Shown: piece by piece, positions 58,176 through 64,000 of the stretch
Numbering within the stretch: the stretch's first letter is position 1
Layout of the letters: the number at the start of each line of letters is the position of its first letter
Source of the DNA: Pomacea canaliculata
Taxonomy: Eukaryota; Mollusca; Gastropoda; Architaenioglossa; Ampullariidae
Reading direction: 5' to 3'
Assembly: GCF_003073045.1 (NCBI RefSeq)
Contig: NC_037600.1
Location: 14,589,188-14,653,187 of the forward strand
Length of the DNA stretch: 64,000 nucleotides
Notes under the pieces: generated by a model
What the model saw: the letters and a program-made list of their open reading frames with translations, nothing else
Database searches by the model: none
Told to the model about the DNA's origin: nothing
Position numbers and translations under genes: made by a program

Positions 58176-58811
58176 ATACATATATCCCATGTGTAAAGTA
58201 TTTACATTTGTGTATCTTCTGAAGTTGACATGTAAGGTGGGTAAGCTGATATTTTAAGGAAAAGTTTAACAAATGTGGAAGCAGTAAACACTAATGTGTT
58301 ACTTTATACTCCTGGTCATTCTTTCATTTCTCATGAACTTTGTTTTACTTACCAGCCTTTGTCTGGTACCTTCCTCTGCCAAAGTATCATTTAACTGCTC
58401 CAGTCCATGGCTTCCACGAACTCAGCTGAGCCAAGTTTGCGGTTAAGTGGGCCATTTAAGAAATTTAAAGGGTTACTCAAGGCTTGTGATAAGGCTGTGG
58501 CGACGGTCAAATGTTTCAAAAATATATTTAGTTACAATTACAGAGCACAAGAGCAATACAGGAGAAATAAATAATTCATTTCTCACTTAATTAGCACTAT
58601 TTCGGCTGCCGATGTTTTATAAAAATCGAAAAAATCCAGTGAAATCGACCCTTGTGTCCTTCCGCCGAGTAATCGAGATATCTTCCCGAGATGGAAGACT
58701 AATTGTCTCCTTATGACATCAGTCCCCTTATGATGTCAGTCTCTGAATGAAGTGTCTGTGGTCATTGGGAAGATTTTGCGTTGAATTAGTGATATCCAAA
58801 CTAATCTACAA

Positions 58812-59003
58812 TCAAGATGGCTTGGAGCATAATACATCCCACTCTTTGGGCTCCCAAAGGTTGTTCGTACTGGGATCGAGCCTTTCTATGGGTATGACCC
58901 ACTCTTTTCGTATCGCCTTGTCTTTAGGAAACTGGTGAAAAGAAACTTTTGACTCTTTTCCCATCTTTTCGTGGCAATCGGGTGCAGCACATTCTCGAGG
59001 CAT
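58812..59003 (-). pseudogene. Truncated THAP zinc-finger domain
   Basis: MPRECAAPDC, then SFHQFPKDKAIRKEWV, NNLWEPKEWDVLCSK: the THAP start (C-x4-C), the FP/W/P core and the second half (C-x2) are visible. The final His is lost because the sequence becomes CSKPSWL and stops. It is probably the DNA-binding end of a P-type transposase, since the upstream 205 bp recur at 46,480. A host THAP gene missing its next exon is less likely. Confidence 0.7.
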
Positions 59004-59029
59004 GGTTCTCACTATGAAAACCACACATC

Positions 59030-59235
59030 ATAGGGTCACGTGACAGAGAACGAGATTTCGTCGAAGCAAACAAAGAGTCCCGTGTAATTTCTCTTATTAA
59101 ACACAACATTCTACTAAAAACCTTCAACGTTTTCCACATGAACACACATATAAATAGACGAGATTCAAATTTATCCTACTCTGTACGCGATTCTAAGCAG
59201 TTTTATTTTGCCTTTAGAATCCCTTTAAGTTCGCT
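59030..59235 (+). repeat. THAP-element 5' repeat, copy 2
   Basis: Lies immediately upstream of the THAP ORF and matches 46,480-46,695 inverted. It begins GGGTCACGTGACAGAGAACG. Confidence 0.75.
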
Positions 59236-59335
59236 TATGCAAATCACTGCCTTTTTCCAACATACTAAACAACACACTAACTATATAACAAGGAAAGGAA
59301 TAAAATACAGAATAGCGTCTCCTGAGTTCAGCAGT

Positions 59336-59745
59336 TGCTCAAAAAAATACACTATGATGGTAAGAAGCCCCGAAAGATGGCATAGGCTTGGCTTTGTATG
59401 CTGCAGGGATTGTGCCATAACATAAATCCAGTTTGGTGTTATTCTGGGTTGTTGGGCAGGTCACATACTGGTTATAGGTTTTGAGAGTCTTCGTTAGATC
59501 GCAGTTGTTAAAGTCACCCAGAATAAATTTTGGTGCATCTGGTGACAAGGAATCGAGTCTGTGTGTCACATCAGCAATGACCCTCCTGGCAGACGTAGAA
59601 TTCGCTCTAGGATGAATAAACACTACCGTGAAGAACAGTTGTGGAAATTCCCTGGGGAGATAGCAGGGGCGAAGGGAGACTGACAGTTCGATATCCGGGG
59701 TGCAGATTGTTTCACGCACTACAACAGCAACTCCCACAATCGAGT
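59336..59745 (-). pseudogene. Non-LTR retrotransposon endonuclease fragment
   Basis: The minus strand reads VAVVVRETICTPDIEL, PKFILGDFNNCDLTKTL, QYVTCPTTQNNTKLDLCYG and then a damaged SDH box (ASYHHSVFF) before a stop. GDFN and LDLCYG mark an AP-type endonuclease of a CR1/L2/Rex-like element different from the one in gene C. No RT follows. Confidence 0.75.
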
Positions 59746-59869
59746 CTCGCGGTCATCCAACACACGGTTTTATTTGGTGACTGCAGGTTAACAGTTGAAC
59801 AGCTCCTACACTGCTCAGACTACTTCACCTTCTTTGCTGCAGACATCTCCCAAATCTCTTAAATCACAT

Positions 59870-61200
59870 TATGCCTATGGATTGGCCAAAGGACTCTTAA
59901 TTTTAAATCCATTTCCACTCTGAAGGATAGCAGGTCTCCATAAACTTTCAAAATTATATATTAAATGTAACAATGCTCAAAGGATAACTATCAGTGAATA
60001 TTTGGACACAGTCACAACTTTCAGACAGATATTGTATTTGACTGCTTGTAGAAACAGGCATATGTTCATGCAGATTTTAAAAACAAATCCCCCAGCTAAA
60101 ACCTTTCATCTGAATCGTGCAGTACAGATAAAAAGTTGAAAATTGTAATACATCTATAGTAATACAGGAAGAAAAAGTTGCAAAACAATGGCTACTTTAT
60201 ATTAGGTACATTATTATTGTTGTGCAGTTAGCCTTTGGCACAAGGGATCCAATGTGCCTGCTATGATTTCTGTGCTTGATTTGTGTGAGATGTGAAAAGA
60301 GCACATACTTGTTTAGCATATTCTGTTGTAAAATTTGTCATTTTCAAATATAATGCATGACTGCAGTGGGTGTTTGTCTTGCATCATGAGCGGCAGCCTG
60401 AGAAAAGATCATAATGAATGCTGTTTCACTCTCTTGTTTTAAAAAAAAATAGATGGTGGGTCACATGACCTTGTGTTGGAGGGTATTCGAAGCAGTTTTA
60501 GATAACAGAAAAGAGCACAAATGTGAGTGAAATATTTCAGATAACTCTGTGACTGGAACAAAAGCTTAAAAGAGTCCTCTGGGAGACTGTTTTAGTTACA
60601 AATGTCTGACAAAGTTTTAATATGACTACTGTATCAAATATTTGCCAAACTTGGTCGAGCATTTCTGCATCAAGTAACACTGCAAGTGAGTAATGTACTT
60701 TTACCTAATCTTTTAGTAAGAAACAAGAAATGCATCTTTCTTTTGGGAATGGTATCTTGTTTAGTGGGTTTTAATTTTTATTACTTGTTTTATCAAGAAG
60801 GACGAGTGCTTAGGTGTGTAATTGTTGAGTTGGGTTGAGCTGAAATCAAGATGCTTAAGTACATTTTTTTTTCAAATAATACAGGATTGAAAACAAAGAT
60901 TCTCGTTTGTTTTGTGTGTGGGTGCGCTTGAGAGAGATCCTGATCGAATTTACTCTGAAGCTTGTTGGTAAAATGACTCGGGTGAAAAGTAATTTTATCT
61001 ATGCATACATATAATTTGAAAAATGATTTCCAATACCCGGGAAAGTCAGTATTTGAAGAAATGCAGTGCCCCTTTTGGTATCAGCCTCCCAATGCCACTC
61101 AATGCAATCGACTCATCGGAAAGCCTGACATCTCAGTTTAATGACCTAGTCCATTCAACGGTTGAGTAAACACACTGACCAAAAGAACAACCCATAGTGG
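59870..61200. other. Spacer, no supported gene
   Basis: AT-rich, few ORFs; nothing recognised. Confidence 0.45.
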
Positions 61201-61256
61201 CTTCAAAGATTTTATTAGCAGACCCTTTTGGGTCTACACACAAAGCCAAGTGATGA

Positions 61257-61262
61257 TTTATT
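61257..61262 (-). terminator. Poly(A) signal of the peritrophin-like gene
   Basis: AATAAA on the minus strand, 131 nt past the stop; another lies at 61,211-61,216. Confidence 0.5.
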
Positions 61263-61392
61263 TGGGAAAATAACAGTGTCAGCAATTCTCCAGCACGATC
61301 ATGATGGACTGTCCAAATTGTTGCCCAATATTTATATATACCAGCATTGAACAGCCCTTTCTGAGTTGAACTTTGCCGAAATCAGGTGTTCA

Positions 61393-61683
61393 CTAGAGCC
61401 TATTATCTTGACCAGGGATGCAGGTGAGGAAAGACTGGTTCCACACCTTCCCTCTCGGGCAGCTCTTGATGAAAGCGTTTCCGTACTGGTCGCACTGGAT
61501 GTACTTGGTGGAGTCGTTCGGGTGTGCATGGAAGAACAGGTCGCCGTCCTTTAATCCCACTGTGCAGTTGAAGGCCAGTGGTGTGGGGTGAGTCACGTAC
61601 TCGCTCGTCTGAGCCACCGCGAACACCGCCCACGTGACGAGTAGCACCAAAACGAGGCGCAGACGAGACATGTTGTCCTCCAT
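61393..61683 (-). CDS. Small secreted peritrophin-like (CBM14) protein
   Basis: 96 residues. An N-terminal signal peptide (RLRLVLVLLVTWAVFAVAQ) is followed by one chitin-binding type-2-like domain: FNCTVG, GDLFFHAHPNDSTKYIQC, YGNAFIKSCPRGKVWN, LTC. The HPxD..KYIQCD..G and CP.G..W motifs are diagnostic, but only four of the six usual cysteines are present, so one or two disulfides are missing. Two ATGs are possible, 61,683 and 61,671; the second gives a cleaner signal. The gene has a TATA box at 62,012, a 5'UTR intron 61,695-61,934 and AATAAA at 61,257-61,262 (minus). It probably acts in an extracellular chitin-containing matrix such as gut lining or shell. Confidence 0.82.
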   Translation of the reverse strand: MEDNMSRLRLVLVLLVTWAVFAVAQTSEYVTHPTPLAFNCTVGLKDGDLFFHAHPNDSTKYIQCDQYGNAFIKSCPRGKVWNQSFLTCIPGQDNRL

Positions 61684-61694
61684 GCCTTCCTGTC

Positions 61695-61934
61695 CTGCTC
61701 AAAATTATTGTGTAAATGTCAGATGTTCCGTGTTCACGACGAAGGTCTGGAAGATAATGGCGTTTTCTCTAACAGCCTAAAAAGTTACATTACATCGGAT
61801 AATCATCGATCAGACGTAACATTATCGGGAGATATGAAGACAATGCCATGACATCGCTTATATTAAAAGTGACAATTCACATTTTCCATTTCTCACACAC
61901 ACTAATATATGCTTCTGTCGCACACGATACTTAC
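61695..61934 (-). other. 5'UTR intron of the peritrophin-like gene
   Basis: Minus-strand GTAAGT donor to TTGAGCAG acceptor. The coding exon starts 11 nt later. Confidence 0.55.
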
Positions 61935-62011
61935 TTTTAGTCAGCAGTTGTAATGCAGAGCTGGACCGATGAAACGAGATGTTGTGCCCTCTATTAGGGA
62001 GTTGTTCCGCC

Positions 62012-62024
62012 TTATATATATATA
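62012..62024 (-). promoter_or_regulatory. TATA box of the peritrophin-like gene
   Basis: Minus-strand TATATATATATAAGG, placing transcription start near 61,985. From there a short non-coding exon ends at AAAA|GTAAGT (61,935). Confidence 0.6.
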
Positions 62025-62029
62025 CTATT

Positions 62030-63320
62030 CATTACCGCGCGGGAAGCGAGCAGTAAGACTGTTAAACACATCTCCACACCTTTCAGAATATTGAGCTCGG
62101 TCCATGAAATCAGTCTGAACGAGCGATATTGTTGTGGAAGGCACGTGCTTTGTAAGATAACATGAGATCTTGTTACAGTCATGCAAGCTTAACTGGAAAA
62201 TGGTTGGTGGGGAGAGGGGATAGCTTGGTTTTCTTCTTTGCCATGACTGTAGCAGACAGATATTAATATATTTTTCAATCTTCGAAAATACTGATAAATA
62301 TTTTCCCACCGGTACATCCGCAATTTTAAGCCGCAGCTTTGTTTGTTGTTGTTTTAGCAGAAAGAAATGTGATGAAAAATCCAAACAGTGGTATGTGCTG
62401 ATCCCAAAACATTATTTCTGTATCGCTTGCTGGCTGGTTTTATGGGAAACCAGATCGTGCCTTAATGATTTTTTCAAAATCAATAGCTCTAGTATAAAAC
62501 ATTGGCGCTTAGCGAAACTGGATACAAAGAAACAATATTTTAATATGTATGGAACGGATACAGTGTATGTATTTAGTTTAGGTTAAATATTGTATGTTGA
62601 AACTGGTTCAGAAATCCTCAGATGTGAAACTAAGCCCTTGCAGCGGTTGTGAAAATATATAACAAGCATATCATAATCACATAAATGTAAATAAATAACA
62701 GTATTTCACAGACTGATTGCGAGGGTGGTGATGATGATGTACCAATGCTGGCAGTGACAGGTGATCTTGAATTTCAAACTCTAGGCTGGTGAGCTGATTT
62801 AGGATGTAAGCAACAGCTGCACGGAAATGGACCCATGGCTACAGTACGACTTGCCTGCTGATTTGCACTGGCATTATCATTAAAGACAAAGCAGACTTTC
62901 ATTAATAAGATGAAAAATAGATAACTTTTTGGCTGTGGCTTCAAGAAGTGAAGATCGACAAAGCCAGGTAAAAATGTCTTTGCGTAAGGAAGGGACACTT
63001 TCGAATAAGGGTATAAATGTCATGAGTAGTGACACGGAAAACAGCAGACACAAGAGACTTCTGTTACAACAATTATCGACGACCACGATAGGTTTTTGTT
63101 GGGTTTTGTTGTTTTTGGTTTTTTTTTTAATTCTACTACTTTCTGTGGTTTTCCATAGTAAGTGGATAATTTCCTTATTATTCCTTGTCGGCCCCAGTGG
63201 ATCATAAGGCCGCAACTACACCACGCGATCGAATCCGGTTCTCGGCGTCCCTTCCCACTTGGGTCCATGTAAAATTAAATAATTTTGGGACAGATTAAAA
63301 TATGTTTTCATTTCTCCTAA
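62030..63320. other. Spacer upstream of the peritrophin-like gene
   Basis: No gene recognised. ORFs on both strands are short and overlap the promoter or T-runs. Confidence 0.45.
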
Positions 63321-63329
63321 ATGTCTCGA

Positions 63330-63445
63330 AACATGTTTGTGGTGTCGGTGCGTGGGCTGGATTAATGGGTTCAGATCCCGTCTCGGGACATTCTGTACGT
63401 GACACCTGTTTGTAGGGCTTGTTTTCTCCGGGTACTCTGCTTTCC
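63330..63445 (+). mobile_element. SINE fragment with intact B-box
   Basis: GGTTCAGATCCCGTCTCGGG followed by GTACGTGACACCTGTTTGTAG aligns with the middle of the SINE at 47,521. The A-box side and the 3' tail are degraded. Confidence 0.65.
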
Positions 63446-64000
63446 TTTCCCCCGTAGTGGGAAATCACCTCAAGGTGGAAGCACATTCCTACCTACTCAA
63501 TCGGAAATAAGTTTAGAGTGCGACATATACATAAACAACCAGCGCTGATCTGGCATGTCACTGCACTAACTGTTTAGGAGCAATTACTCCTGCGAACTTT
63601 TTCAACTGTGATTTCTTCATCAACTTTGAGTGGATTGGTTGATTTGAGCAAAACGTATTCAGTTCAGTATGTATGATGCGTGGTATCAGGATAGTAAGCC
63701 AGTATAAGTCTTTCCCCAAAAACATTCCTATGTGAGAAGTACTGCTCTGCTGTTAATTTAACACATTGTGTCAGTGAGTCAAATTCTTTAACAAAATGTG
63801 TTCTGTGTATTTTTTTTTTTTTTAATTTGGATCAATGGACAACAAGTGACAGAGTTATAGATGAATTAATAGGAAACCTATGAACGCTAGGGACATTGCA
63901 ACTTGGGTCATTAAGCTCAGTCAAGAGATGTTTGCGATACATTTGTGGATCTGAACTCCGAGCTTTAATATCTGCATGTGTGAAAAGATCATCTGTGGAG

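Noticed and set aside
62025..62384. 119-codon minus-strand ORF
   Set aside because: Lies over the TATA box and upstream region of the peritrophin-like gene; no domain.

Overview
The window looks like nuclear DNA of a mollusc, probably a gastropod (inference). Its genes are built from short exons with GT-AG and some GC-AG introns and AATAAA signals. They encode secreted lectin-like proteins, next to remnants of fibrinogen-related (FREP-type) exons, a small chitin-binding protein gene, and many invertebrate-type transposons in AT-rich, microsatellite-rich spacers.

Region 1 (about 1-40,150) is a head-to-tail tandem array of four plus-strand paralogues, here called A-D. Each encodes a secreted protein with a SUEL/Gal_lectin-like domain, then a CUB-like domain, then a short Cys-bearing linker and a lysine/arginine-rich tail. 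Gene A (5' end outside the window, stop at 10,461) has two SUEL-CUB pairs. Its exon phases do not add up at two joins, so it is either damaged or incompletely modelled. Genes B (13,264-19,262), C (23,130-31,576) and D (35,039-39,480) each have a signal-peptide exon and give continuous spliced frames of 295, 409 and about 300 codons. Intron phases are conserved, with 1 between domains and 0 inside domains. The first introns of B and C appear to be GC-AG. A dead non-LTR retrotransposon lies antisense inside the SUEL domain intron of gene C, and LINE and SINE debris lies in intron 1 of B.

Region 2 (about 31.6-35 kb and 40-50 kb) is spacer filled with transposon remnants: a hAT-like MITE, a Tigger/pogo fragment, a dispersed repeat of about 240 bp, strong hairpins, two copies of a hAT transposase 3' end, a larger hAT broken by a tRNA-type SINE and a PIF/Harbinger fragment, and an unrecognised 158-codon ORF.

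Region 3 (50.1-55.4 kb) is a nested stack. A MULE-type transposase gene on the minus strand is split by a 4.03-kb element with 86-bp, 85/86-identical terminal inverted repeats. That element carries a seven-exon spliced gene with a GTF2I-repeat-like segment. Separately, the MULE is split by a 756-bp piece of a non-LTR retrotransposon ORF1 that has a 2A-like motif and is flanked by a 65-bp target duplication. A 535-bp MITE sits inside the 4-kb element. This is the strongest candidate for something undescribed.

Region 4 (55.4-64 kb) holds two tandem pseudogene copies of a fibrinogen-domain 3' exon, a truncated THAP domain with its 5' repeat, a non-LTR endonuclease fragment, a peritrophin-like secreted protein gene on the minus strand with a visible TATA box and 5'UTR intron, and a SINE fragment. 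The array genes probably act outside the cell as carbohydrate- or matrix-binding proteins; no ligand or tissue can be read from the sequence.
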